Of a stretch of 61,254 nt of DNA, positions 34,279 to 43,057 are shown in pieces; positions within the stretch are counted from its first letter, which is position 1; each line of letters opens with the position of its first letter. A program made the translations under genes and the position numbers. The notes under the pieces are model-generated. The model was not told the origin of the DNA. It ran no database searches and saw only the letters and a list, made by a program, of their open reading frames with translations. This DNA comes from Rhodothermia bacterium (GTDB taxonomy: Bacteria > Bacteroidota > Rhodothermia > Rhodothermales > UBA2364). Where the stretch lies: contig JAFLBZ010000027.1 in assembly GCA_017303715.1 (NCBI GenBank), positions 1 through 61,254 of the forward strand, given 5' to 3'.

Positions 34279-34803
34279 TTATACCAAGACGGCAGGAACG
34301 GCTTTAGGTTTCCGCCAGATCGGTACGGCGGAGCATGGTTCTCCGTACATGATTTTTTTTGCAAAAGGTTGTAAATATTGGGTAGCAAGCAAATACGCAT
34401 CTAACGGTACAATGGGACTATTGCAGCCCTTTAAGACCACTGGAAGACCCGCAAAACGAGACCAGTCTTCCAGCGCCAAAGCCCGTACATAATGATCCCG
34501 GACCAAGTCTTTTTCGTCCCCAAAGGCCACCGATGTTGCGTGGCCGTGCAGTAAAGAGGCAATCAACATATAGGTCCAACGGGGCACGATGGCATTGGTT
34601 GTACATCCAATGGCGACATGCTTGTGGTCATAGGTCGTCCAATCTATTTCGGCCATCGCCTGACGAAAGGGGATCTCGCGTAGCATGAGACCTTTATGCA
34701 GAAAGGCCGCTACATCAAACGTTACAAGGGGTTTACCGTCCCACAACGCTTCTAAATTATAGACTTCGATGGCACTTTGCGCCACTTTATTGGTTAGTTC
34801 CAT
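34279..34803 (-). CDS. DUF2480-family protein
   Basis: 174 residues from the ATG at 34803. The family is almost confined to Bacteroidota and relatives. Its conserved features are all visible: the V-F-D segment before LHKGLMLREIPFR, CTTNAIVPRWTYMLIAS, the central VVLKGCNSPIVPLDAYL, and YGEPCSAVPIWRKPK at the end. Two Cys sit in conserved places (CTT and GEPCS). The function is unknown; a cytoplasmic location is likely because there is no signal peptide. Confidence 0.88.
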   Translation of the reverse strand: MELTNKVAQSAIEVYNLEALWDGKPLVTFDVAAFLHKGLMLREIPFRQAMAEIDWTTYDHKHVAIGCTTNAIVPRWTYMLIASLLHGHATSVAFGDEKDLVRDHYVRALALEDWSRFAGLPVVLKGCNSPIVPLDAYLLATQYLQPFAKKIMYGEPCSAVPIWRKPKAVPAVLV

Positions 34804-34974
34804 TTTTACGAGCCTCAATTTGGAAAGTGGTATTCACACGCCAAAACCTCTTTTTGGTTTCCAGTGGCGTTTTATTCCATATTTGCGGCTTCCTGTTTGT
34901 GGTTTATGGATAGGAAGAGGTTCTCTTTCTTAGTATCTTGCTTGTACCTCGATAACACATAAAAGCAAAATGAG

Positions 34975-37431
34975 ATGATAAAAAATGTAATACTTATTTC
35001 CTTTTTGTTTTTGGGCTTAGGCAGGACATTATTGGCCCAAGAAAGACAACTTACCCTCGGTAGTTCATCTGTTGGATTACAGAATAAAACGGAAACAATT
35101 TCGAGATCAGTTCAAAAAGTGCCTCATCTCCATGTTACAGATCAGTTGATGCAAAGTAGCGAAGGGTTAAGAGCGCTTACGGGCTTTAAGGACTGGAAAC
35201 GCAGTGGCGGCGCTATGCTGCTCAAGAAAGAAGCCACCTCAAAATTAGGGGATACGCTTGCCTTTCGCGTACGGGATTTTAAGGCTTCAAAAAACATTAC
35301 CTTGAAGTTTCGGCTCGAACGCATCCACGATCTGGCCAATTTTTGGGTAGAGTTAGGGGAGATTTCCCTGAAACGCATCCGAAATACCGCCTTAGATTCC
35401 GTTGTGGTCTATATGACCGCCAAAACACCAGCTTTCCCAGACAAAGGCATCCTGCAAGTAGATCAGGAGTTATTTGGCCAACCACCCAATAGCGACGGCG
35501 ATGGCAAATTAGATGTGCTATTATATAATATTATTGATACTTATGATGGGGAAAGCAATACAAGTGCTATTGCGGGCTATATCACCCCACAAGATTTACC
35601 CGGTACGGGCGGGAATGGCAATAACCGCGATATTATCCATATAGACACCTATCCAAGTATGAATCAGGGCGTCACCGAACTTATGGGAACCGCAGCACAC
35701 GAGTACCAGCACCTGATTCGGATCAACTACGACAATTCCGAGTTAACATTTGTGGATGAAGGACTTTCCGAATGGGCCGAGTTATACAATGGGTTTTCGG
35801 GGAGACTTATTTACTATCTGAGTACGTTTACCATTCCTGCTTTAGATTTTTCGCATACCGCCGAGAACAATATCTTTTTATTGGACTGGCGCACCCTTTC
35901 TTCTGGTAACGACAACCTCACGGAAAACGACTACCAACGGGCGGGGCTGTTTACGACGTATCTCGCCGAACAAATTGGCCATGCCTCGGTTGGGAGTATT
36001 ACCAAAGATACCGCTGTCGGGCTAAATGGCTACCGAAATGCCATCACACAATCACAATCATCCTTTAGCTTGGAAGACCTTGTGCAAAATTGGCACACCG
36101 CAAATGCCATCAATAGCTATACACTCGACCCTCGGTTTGGGTATCAAAATCGGTATCGGAGGAGTTTTTTTCGAAGCCTTACCTATGACGGAGAGTTTGA
36201 TGGCGCTACCGCAACCGAAAAAACCTTTACAACTGCTAAAATACAGCCCGGAGGTGTTCTCTATTATCGTTGGAATACAGTGAAGGATTTTTCAATCCAA
36301 ATAGACCCCATTGCAGACGCCGGAGGGTCACTTGCCAATTACCGGAGCGTTACCCGTGCTCGCCTTATCCTGAAACCCGTAGGTGGAACCATCCAAGTGA
36401 AAGACCTTACGCTGGGTACTACGCCTGAAACCATCACCGGAGAGTTTGCCTCTGTCGCAATAGTCCTCAGCAATGTAAACCCAAGCCGTGGATCGGGCTA
36501 TACGCCCTCCGTCCGGTTTGTAACCTCTTGGTCGGCAGACTTGGCAACGAGTTCTAACGAACTTAAATACGGCGAAAATGCCTTGGTTCACCAAGACCCT
36601 GCGTCCGGATCCTACTACTTCTTTTCTTTGGGTGGAAACGAAAGCAATGCTTTAGCAACCCGATTTGTCACGCCCGCCAATACGGTGCGTTTACAGAAGG
36701 TGGCCATTGCGCCATATTATAGAAGCCAAGACAGTAGCTTTGGTCTTGCTACGGATGCACCACGCGATGTAAAACTGACGGTTTGGAAAAGCAATGGTAA
36801 GGGATTTCCGGGTGAGGTCTTGTTTGAATTGGACGTCACTGACCCCCGCGCCTACGATGTGCCACGAGTGGGCTTTAACTTTTTTGAAATAGACCTCGCG
36901 GCTCATGAGTCCAAATTAAATGCGCTCCCAGATACGGTTTTTGTAGGCTATCGTGAGACCGGAAGTGACCAAAACTACATGCTGGTGGCTGCATCATATT
37001 TTTCAGGGGAAAATTCGAGCTTCTTTATGGGCAGTTCTAAAGCATGGCGTCAACTCAACAATACGCCACTTTCGGGTACGGTAACAGTCAATAATGCAAC
37101 CTTGCCCATCCGCGCCACTTTCTTAACCCGAAAAATTGTAGCGGTGGAGGAAGAAACCACCTTACCCGATCAAATTACGCTTTCTCAAAACTATCCCAAT
37201 CCGTTTAATCCGGAAACCACGATAAAATACAATCTGCCCAAAGCGGCACATGTTCGCCTGTCGGTGTACGACACATTGGGACGATTGGTGGAAAAGGTTG
37301 TGGATCAGCAACAGGTTTCCGGAACGTATGCCGTCCAAATCCAAGCCCAAAACTGGCCCAGTGGTCTGTATTTCTACACCTTAGAATCGAATCAACAACG
37401 GGTCTCTAAACGGATGATCCTCATTAAATAA
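34975..37431 (+). CDS. Secreted zinc metalloprotease-like protein with T9SS sorting domain
   Basis: 818 residues. A signal peptide ends near LLAQ (22). The zinc motif H242-E243-Y-Q-H246 lies in GTAAHEYQHLIRIN, with E262 in VDEGLSEWAE as probable third ligand, as in gluzincin-type families. The middle part is beta-rich. The C-terminus (about 738-818) is a type A sorting domain with YPNPFNPETTIKYNLP and a final SGLYFYTLES...SKRMILIK, so export by a type IX system and surface attachment are expected. The enzyme class is M6- or M43-like, not certain. A terminator follows. Confidence 0.85.
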   Translation: MIKNVILISFLFLGLGRTLLAQERQLTLGSSSVGLQNKTETISRSVQKVPHLHVTDQLMQSSEGLRALTGFKDWKRSGGAMLLKKEATSKLGDTLAFRVRDFKASKNITLKFRLERIHDLANFWVELGEISLKRIRNTALDSVVVYMTAKTPAFPDKGILQVDQELFGQPPNSDGDGKLDVLLYNIIDTYDGESNTSAIAGYITPQDLPGTGGNGNNRDIIHIDTYPSMNQGVTELMGTAAHEYQHLIRINYDNSELTFVDEGLSEWAELYNGFSGRLIYYLSTFTIPALDFSHTAENNIFLLDWRTLSSGNDNLTENDYQRAGLFTTYLAEQIGHASVGSITKDTAVGLNGYRNAITQSQSSFSLEDLVQNWHTANAINSYTLDPRFGYQNRYRRSFFRSLTYDGEFDGATATEKTFTTAKIQPGGVLYYRWNTVKDFSIQIDPIADAGGSLANYRSVTRARLILKPVGGTIQVKDLTLGTTPETITGEFASVAIVLSNVNPSRGSGYTPSVRFVTSWSADLATSSNELKYGENALVHQDPASGSYYFFSLGGNESNALATRFVTPANTVRLQKVAIAPYYRSQDSSFGLATDAPRDVKLTVWKSNGKGFPGEVLFELDVTDPRAYDVPRVGFNFFEIDLAAHESKLNALPDTVFVGYRETGSDQNYMLVAASYFSGENSSFFMGSSKAWRQLNNTPLSGTVTVNNATLPIRATFLTRKIVAVEEETTLPDQITLSQNYPNPFNPETTIKYNLPKAAHVRLSVYDTLGRLVEKVVDQQQVSGTYAVQIQAQNWPSGLYFYTLESNQQRVSKRMILIK

Positions 37432-37448
37432 GGCAAAGATGATGTTTC

Positions 37449-37484
37449 AACGGTCTATTCTTACCCATGAGTAGGCCGTTTTTT
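37449..37484 (+). terminator. Intrinsic terminator after the metalloprotease gene
   Basis: AACGGTCTA (37449-37457) pairs with TAGGCCGTT (37472-37480) with one wobble pair and is followed by TTTT. Confidence 0.75.
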
Positions 37485-37559
37485 GTTTTTATACCAGATA
37501 ATTTGGTATGATTTTTGAAAGTATAATTCCTGACCCACTTATATACTTGCCCTATACCT

Positions 37560-37931
37560 ATGAAAATCTTGGCTGTAGATGACGATGCCGCTCTTCGTCG
37601 TTTGTTGTATTTTTTCTTAAAAGATCGGTACGAAGTCGTAACCTTAGCTACTGCCGAAGAAGCGATTAGGTACATCCGTTCTAACCCGTTGGATGCCGTA
37701 ATCATGGACGTAAGTTTGGAGGGCGAAATGGATGGCGACGAAGCAGTCTTGGAACTCCGTCGTACACATCCAAACCTTCCCATTATTGCACTTACGGGCT
37801 ATGTGTTTAAACAACATCGAGAAATGTGTAGCAATGCAGGCTATACCGACTTTGTGCCCAAACCTTTTTCACAGGAACAAATCATCTCCTCGCTCGAAAA
37901 GTGGTTATCTTATAATTCTGCCCGCGCTTAA
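37560..37931 (+). CDS. Stand-alone response regulator receiver protein
   Basis: 123 residues, a single REC domain with no output domain. The acidic pocket is D7/D8, the phosphorylated Asp is D50 (VIMDVSLEG), the switch Thr is T79 (ALTGY) and the conserved Lys is K101 (VPKPF). Proteins of this type act as phosphorelay intermediates or by protein contacts. No histidine kinase is adjacent. Confidence 0.92.
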   Translation: MKILAVDDDAALRRLLYFFLKDRYEVVTLATAEEAIRYIRSNPLDAVIMDVSLEGEMDGDEAVLELRRTHPNLPIIALTGYVFKQHREMCSNAGYTDFVPKPFSQEQIISSLEKWLSYNSARA

Positions 37932-38040
37932 TCAATCCCGATCCCCATCGTTTTTGTTTTCCGGGTTTGCTGTCCATTGTCCGGGATAAAGTCATTTTTG
38001 AATCTCGGTGTACACCCAACTCCTTCAAGTAAAATAGATT

Positions 38041-38883
38041 ATGAGTTACGGACTCTTAAAAGGAAAAAAAGGCGTCATTTTTGGCGCAATGATCGAAACG
38101 TCCATTGCTTGGGCTATCGCCGAGGCCGCGCACCGCGAAGGCGCACAATTCATTCTTTCTAATGCGCCCGTTACCAAGCGCTTTGGGAATCTGTCCAAAT
38201 TATCCGAATTAACGGGCAATAGCCCCGTTATTTATGCCGACGCAACAAGTGACGAAGACCTGCAGGCACTCTTCGAGGAGGCAAAACGCCACTTTGGTGG
38301 TCAAATTGACTTTATTGTCCATGCCATTGGGCAAAGCATCAACATCCGGAAAGGTCTAACTTATACCGAGTTGGATTATGAAAACCTGCACAGAACCTTA
38401 GACATCTCTGCGATCAGCCTTCACCGGGTTATTCGGGCTTCTTTAGATACCGACACCCTGGCCGATGGCGCCTCGGTGGTGGCACTTAGCTACATCGGCG
38501 CGCAACGCACGTTCTCGAAATACTCCGAGATGAACGACGCCAAAGCCTTGTTGGAGTCTATCGCACGCACGTATGGCTATAATTTGGGCAAACGTAAAAT
38601 CCGTGTAAATACGATTTCCCAAAGCCCTACTAAAACGGTTGCAGGACAAGGACTTAAAGGCTTTGATGCCATGTTCGAGTTTGCAGACCGTGTTTCGCCA
38701 TTGGGCAATGCCGATGCTGCCTCTTGTGCAGATTATACCGTTACCCTGCTTTCCGATTTTTCGCGCATGGTGACCATGCAAAACCTCTTCCACGACGGTG
38801 GATTTAGTTCTACGGGCATGTCGGACGAGCTTATCCTGATGTTGGCCGAGGTTTTAACCAAAGATGAGGCCAATCAAGGCTAA
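38041..38883 (+). CDS. fabI: Enoyl-[acyl-carrier-protein] reductase FabI
   Basis: Last reduction of each fatty-acid elongation cycle, using NADH. The 280-residue SDR-type protein has the Gly-rich/SIAWAIA dinucleotide segment (11-27), Y151, Y161 and K168 with the same spacing as E. coli FabI Y146/Y156/K163, and the VNTISQSPTKTVAGQGL substrate-loop region. The C-terminal HDGGFSSTGMS is typical. It is the target family of triclosan. The HAD gene follows after 7 bases, so they are probably co-transcribed. Confidence 0.92.
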   Translation: MSYGLLKGKKGVIFGAMIETSIAWAIAEAAHREGAQFILSNAPVTKRFGNLSKLSELTGNSPVIYADATSDEDLQALFEEAKRHFGGQIDFIVHAIGQSINIRKGLTYTELDYENLHRTLDISAISLHRVIRASLDTDTLADGASVVALSYIGAQRTFSKYSEMNDAKALLESIARTYGYNLGKRKIRVNTISQSPTKTVAGQGLKGFDAMFEFADRVSPLGNADAASCADYTVTLLSDFSRMVTMQNLFHDGGFSSTGMSDELILMLAEVLTKDEANQG

Positions 38884-38890
38884 TGGGTGC

Positions 38891-39661
38891 ATGATCGCGT
38901 TGTTTGTCTCGGACATAGATGGCTGCTTGTCGGAGGTTTATGAACCACATAACCTGCCTACATTCCAACGTATTTCGGGTTTTGTAGGAAAAAAAGAACC
39001 TTGCTTTCCAGAATGGTCGCTCTGTTCGGGCAGGTCGGGGCCATACGTCGAGGCCATGACACAGATTTTGGGCATTACCCGGTCGGTTTTATTCGAAGCT
39101 GGCGCGGGTATGTTCAACCTTAACACGGGTGTCGTAAAATGGCATCCCGCCTATGACGAACGAGTAGAACAAGCCATCCAAGAGGTGCAAAAATGGTTAC
39201 AACTTGCCATACGTGGAACCAACTTGGTGTATGACTACGGCAAGCGTACACAAGCTGGAGTGGTCTGCCCAAGTCGAGATGAACTTGCCGCCTTTTTTCC
39301 GGTGGTTGAACGGTATATAGACCAACATTATCCGGAATTGGTGGCTTTTTTTACGCCCTATTCCATTGATGTTGTGCCCAAAGAAACCACCAAGGCCGAT
39401 GGATTAAGGTGGCTTTCAAAAGAAACGGGTATTCCTTTGCATAAGATGGCCTATATCGGGGATGCAGGTATGGATATTGGCGCACTTAAGTTGGTTGGTT
39501 TTCCTTTTGCGCCGGCCAATGCCCATTCTTCCGTAAAAGCCTTAGGTATTCCTATAACCACCGGAAGTTTTGTTGAAGGCGTTTTAGAGGCATACAATTG
39601 GTGTGTCTCGTGGAATCATATGAAGTCTAAAGGCCGCGATACCGTACCAGAGGGTCTTTAA
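38891..39661 (+). CDS. HAD-superfamily phosphatase (Cof-like)
   Basis: 256 residues from the ATG at 38891; an in-frame ATG at 38864 would overlap fabI. HAD motif I is VSDIDGCLSE with D8 (nucleophile) and D10. A C2-type cap covers about 85-180, and motif IV is GDAGMDIGALKLVGF, with PKETTKADGLRWL carrying the motif III Lys. It resembles sugar- or glycolate-phosphate phosphatases; the substrate is not readable. Confidence 0.85.
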   Translation: MIALFVSDIDGCLSEVYEPHNLPTFQRISGFVGKKEPCFPEWSLCSGRSGPYVEAMTQILGITRSVLFEAGAGMFNLNTGVVKWHPAYDERVEQAIQEVQKWLQLAIRGTNLVYDYGKRTQAGVVCPSRDELAAFFPVVERYIDQHYPELVAFFTPYSIDVVPKETTKADGLRWLSKETGIPLHKMAYIGDAGMDIGALKLVGFPFAPANAHSSVKALGIPITTGSFVEGVLEAYNWCVSWNHMKSKGRDTVPEGL

Positions 39662-39738
39662 TCACGCATATTGGGCAACATTCCTTCCTACGGGGTAGTT
39701 ACATGGTCTGTTGCCATTTATCAATACGGAGGATCAAC

Positions 39739-40248
39739 ATGAAGCGGTTTCTGTTGCTGTTTTTATCAGCCTACTCTTTTATGGCCTGCGATCACTTTGT
39801 CCCGATTTGCATGGGAGCAAAAGAATGTTCGCCAGTAGAAAAAGAGCCATTCCGAATTTCAGACCGGAGTATGCAGGTGTCCTCCCAAATACAAATTTAT
39901 GACCACCTGAATCCGCATGACTTTCCGAAAGACCAAGCTAATCTTCAAGAAGCATCGTTGGCCGGCCATCTTCTGAAACTGAAAGTATCCAGTAGCGGCG
40001 GATGTAGAACCCATGTTTGGGGGCTGGTTGGGAGTCCGGCCATCGCTAAATCGCTCCCGCCACAAAACAATATCTATTTAACGCATAACGCCAATGGCGA
40101 CTTCTGCGAAGCGATGATCCACGAAACATTAACGTTTGACCTAAGCCCGCTTGCCGAAGTGTTAAAACCCAATCAGGAAGTGGTGATCCACGTTTTTGAA
40201 CCCAATACTTCCCAACCGTTTGGAAAATCGCTCTTGTTTAAACCATAA
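39739..40248 (+). CDS. Lipoprotein of unknown function
   Basis: 169 residues from the ATG at 39739, preceded by GGAGG at 39728-39732. Lipobox SFMAC, lipidated C17. Conserved-looking motifs in the mature protein are KVSSSGGCRTHVWGL and LTHNANGDFCEAMIHETLTFDLSPL, a pattern I have seen in uncharacterised Bacteroidota lipoproteins. The two Cys could form a disulfide. Riboflavin synthase starts 8 bases after the stop. Confidence 0.65.
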   Translation: MKRFLLLFLSAYSFMACDHFVPICMGAKECSPVEKEPFRISDRSMQVSSQIQIYDHLNPHDFPKDQANLQEASLAGHLLKLKVSSSGGCRTHVWGLVGSPAIAKSLPPQNNIYLTHNANGDFCEAMIHETLTFDLSPLAEVLKPNQEVVIHVFEPNTSQPFGKSLLFKP

Positions 40249-40256
40249 CGTACCAC

Positions 40257-40847
40257 ATGTTTACTGGCATCATCGAATCCGTCGGAAAGGTTCAAAAAAT
40301 AACCCATTTGGGTGGAGGTCGCCGCTTTGGTATCCAATCCGAGTTGGCCTCGTCCCTTAAAATAGACCAAAGCATCGCCTGTAACGGGGTCTGCCTTACC
40401 GTAGTGGCCTTAGAAGAACAACTATTTTATGTGGAAGCCATCGAGGAAACCCTCCGCAAGACGTCTTTAGGTACATGGATCACGGGCCAGCGGATCAATT
40501 TAGAACGGGCGATGTTGCTCTCGGCTCGATTGGATGGCCACATTGTACAAGGACATGTGGACGCCACTGGAACCATCGAAAGCGTGGTTTCGGAAGAAAC
40601 AGGTTGGCTCTATACCATTCAGTTTGGTCAAGAAAATAAAGTCTTGGTCATTCCACGAGGTTCCATTGCCATTGATGGTACAAGCCTCACGGTTGCACGC
40701 ATCAAAGACGATGTTTTAACCATCGGTATTATCCCTTATACCTATCAAAATACGGTCGTCTCCGATTGGCAGGTTGGTACGGTCGTTAATTTAGAGTTTG
40801 ATTTGCTAGGGAAATATGTGGTTGGATGGTTAGCCCAGAGAGGCTAA
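40257..40847 (+). CDS. ribE: Riboflavin synthase (alpha subunit)
   Basis: Dismutation of two 6,7-dimethyl-8-ribityllumazine molecules to riboflavin. The 196 residues contain the two lumazine-binding beta-barrels: MFTGIIESVGKV with CNGVCLTVV, then LDGHIVQGHVDATG and the second-repeat IAIDGTSLTVA, and a C-terminal helix of the trimer interface (VVNLEFDLLGKYV). No other rib genes are near. Confidence 0.95.
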   Translation: MFTGIIESVGKVQKITHLGGGRRFGIQSELASSLKIDQSIACNGVCLTVVALEEQLFYVEAIEETLRKTSLGTWITGQRINLERAMLLSARLDGHIVQGHVDATGTIESVVSEETGWLYTIQFGQENKVLVIPRGSIAIDGTSLTVARIKDDVLTIGIIPYTYQNTVVSDWQVGTVVNLEFDLLGKYVVGWLAQRG

Positions 40848-40965
40848 TATGCTCTTGGGAAGCACTGCTAGTACGCCAAAAGATACGTTTATCAGCAGGG
40901 GAAATTGGCTTATACCGTTCTAACACCGTCCGTAAGGTGTGCGGAGTCTCCTGAATTCAACTAAA

Positions 40966-40998
40966 AGCCCGTCTGTTAGCTATCAAAACAGACGGGCT
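40966..40998. terminator. Bidirectional terminator between riboflavin synthase and a T9SS protein
   Basis: AGCCCGTCTGTT (40966-40977) pairs perfectly with AACAGACGGGCT (40987-40998). On the minus strand it is followed by TTTTAG, so it mainly serves the gene at 41029-41994. Confidence 0.85.
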
Positions 40999-41028
40999 GA
41001 GTTTCTCAACTTGAGTTAAGTTAAAACC

Positions 41029-41994
41029 TTATTTCATTAAAATAACTTGTTTAGAAGCAACGAAAGAAGAGCCGGTGGCACGATAGACATAAATCCCACT
41101 TGGTAAATTACCAGCATCGAATGTAATCATGTTGACTTCATTGGCAACCACTTGCCCTTCAAAAAGGGTAGCAACTTTTTGCCCCATTGTGTTAAACACT
41201 TCCACTTGAACGTTTTGCGTTTGGCCTACCGTTAGTGAAAATTTTGTCATGGGGTTAAATGGATTCGGATAGGCGTTTGTAAGCTCAAAATTACCCGGAA
41301 GCTCAACGTTTACGTCTATGGCAGCACTCATGCTTTTGCTGCCATCCTTGCCTAAACTGACAATCCGGAAGGTGTGCTTTCCGGCAGGAAGGTTGTTTAG
41401 TGTTGTGGAAAATATCGCTGCGTCTTGGATCGTTGCAATGGTCTGGAAATCATCCTTCAACCATTTTTGAATTTCATATCGCTCAATATCTGTAGAAGAA
41501 GTTACCTTCCAAGACAAGTTCACATCTTTCCCTTGTACCATTGCCGTTGCATCTGTCTTGTTGATTGGCAAAGGAACCGTACAAGATGCCGTTATGGTGG
41601 TTGGGCCACCTACGGGGGTTGGGCTGGGGTGAGTTGTGGTTGCACTGGCAGAGTATGTACCATTAGCACCACCGCAAACAGCACTCCAAGAAAGGTTAAT
41701 ATTTGCAACTGGGCAGGTATAAGTACGTGTTAGACCTGTACCTGTTTTTACACAAGTTACCGCGCTTGACGATACCCCATTTACTGTATATGTTGCTGTG
41801 ACCGCAGCCCCTACGTTAGAACCTGTAAACGTCCAGTTCACGGAGACAGACTGCGTACCGGTAGCTGTTGAACCAGATACCCCTGTTGTGGTAATAGTAG
41901 TTGGACTTACCACAAATTGTGCATAAACGGGAAGTGTGCTCGCAATGAATAGGAGCAAGAGCGCATTAATAAAGTGCGTAAACTTTGTTTTCAT
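41029..41994 (-). CDS. Secreted protein with T9SS type A sorting domain
   Basis: 321 residues, with a signal peptide ending at VYAQ (26). The Ser/Thr/Val-rich Ig-like part (about 30-140) has four Cys, an FnIII-like domain follows (about 150-230), and the C-terminal sorting domain (about 240-321) has AYPNPFNPMTKFSLTV, GQKVATLFEGQVV and a closing SGIYVYRATGSS. It is exported to the surface by a type IX system. No catalytic motif was seen. It is divergent from the glucan operon, 1064 bases apart. Confidence 0.8.
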   Translation of the reverse strand: MKTKFTHFINALLLLFIASTLPVYAQFVVSPTTITTTGVSGSTATGTQSVSVNWTFTGSNVGAAVTATYTVNGVSSSAVTCVKTGTGLTRTYTCPVANINLSWSAVCGGANGTYSASATTTHPSPTPVGGPTTITASCTVPLPINKTDATAMVQGKDVNLSWKVTSSTDIERYEIQKWLKDDFQTIATIQDAAIFSTTLNNLPAGKHTFRIVSLGKDGSKSMSAAIDVNVELPGNFELTNAYPNPFNPMTKFSLTVGQTQNVQVEVFNTMGQKVATLFEGQVVANEVNMITFDAGNLPSGIYVYRATGSSFVASKQVILMK

Positions 41995-43057
41995 GGTTTT
42001 AATATGTTTTAAAAGATTGAAAAGGGTGAAATTGTGATTGGTTTACGAATAATTTGAGCAGGATATCTACTGCTTGCTATATTCATATTTAAGAGATAAC
42101 TGCCTAAGCGGACATGACTTTGTGAAGTGTGGCTTAGTGAAAAGACTTATTGTCGCATAACTTAAGATAGTTTACGCTTAAACTAAAAAAAAACAATCCG
42201 AATAGCAATACCTACCTAATTGCCTTACGTTGATGTAGCCAACAGATCAATGGTTTAATCGCCTAGCTTACTTTCTTTAAATCTTTTCCGGAGTGTGTAA
42301 GGTTGATTGTTTTTTGTAATTTGAATCACAATAAATGATTATATATAGTTATAATTAATTTATTTTTTTGAATATATTTTATAATTTTAATGATATTTAC
42401 AATTTTGCGTACATCAAATGAATTTGGATATCTTATGGTTTTTACAGCAAATAAAACGTCATATGTCTAATATAAATAAGATTCGGTGAACGGTACTTGG
42501 GCTAATCCAAAATCGCAACTAAAAAAATCGGACGGTACTTGAACCTGTCTAAAACTCGTGCTTTCGGCACGAAATTATAGCTCGGGTGTAGCCGGAGCCA
42601 CAATTGTTTACACCTTGTCGCCCGTTTTATCCTTCACACCTGGTTTCTTTCCCGGTTTTCAGCGCAAGATCAACCACATGAAACGCAAGCCTCTCTGGTT
42701 TGGTGTCTGGCTTAAAAAAATGTAATGGCCTTATAAAATGCCCATATAAGCTGTAAAAAAGCACTTTCTGGCTTCTCCAGCACCCCAAAAATGATTTGTC
42801 GGCCGCCTGTCTGGAATATGTCTGGTGAATTGGTGGGCTTGCTCAACAAGAATAGGTGGCCTACCCGCTTGGAATGTGCTACATTCGCAACCAAGTAACG
42901 AAAGCGCTTTTAGGTGAAGATTGGGTATCTGCTCAAATCATAAAATGCGAGCCGATAATACCGACTGCAGAAGCCAATTGTGGCTCAAGGCAACTTTTGG
43001 TATTGCCCGCAAATCCATTTAAACGCAACGGTCAACGCAATCAAAAAAAATATAGGT
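41995..43057. other. Long intergenic region upstream of the glucan operon
   Basis: About 1060 bases without a convincing gene. 42280-42480 is extremely AT-rich. A 10-base direct repeat ACGGTACTTG occurs twice (about 42490 and 42533), a hairpin TCGTGC/GCACGA is at 42556-42572, and a perfect palindrome is at 42901-42910. The segment 42600-42720 has a balanced composition and may be a remnant of a lost gene, but no similarity could be named. Confidence 0.5.
42901..42910. promoter_or_regulatory. LacI/cre-like palindromic operator
   Basis: AAAGCGCTTT is a perfect palindrome set in CGAAAGCGCTTTTA, close to the core of LacI-family sites. It lies 148 bases before the first gene of the glucan operon. 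It suggests sugar-responsive control by a LacI-type regulator encoded elsewhere. Confidence 0.4.

Noticed and set aside
42600-42720. Possible coding remnant before the glucan operon
   Set aside because: Short open stretches on both strands lack starts and recognisable motifs; only mentioned as an intergenic feature.
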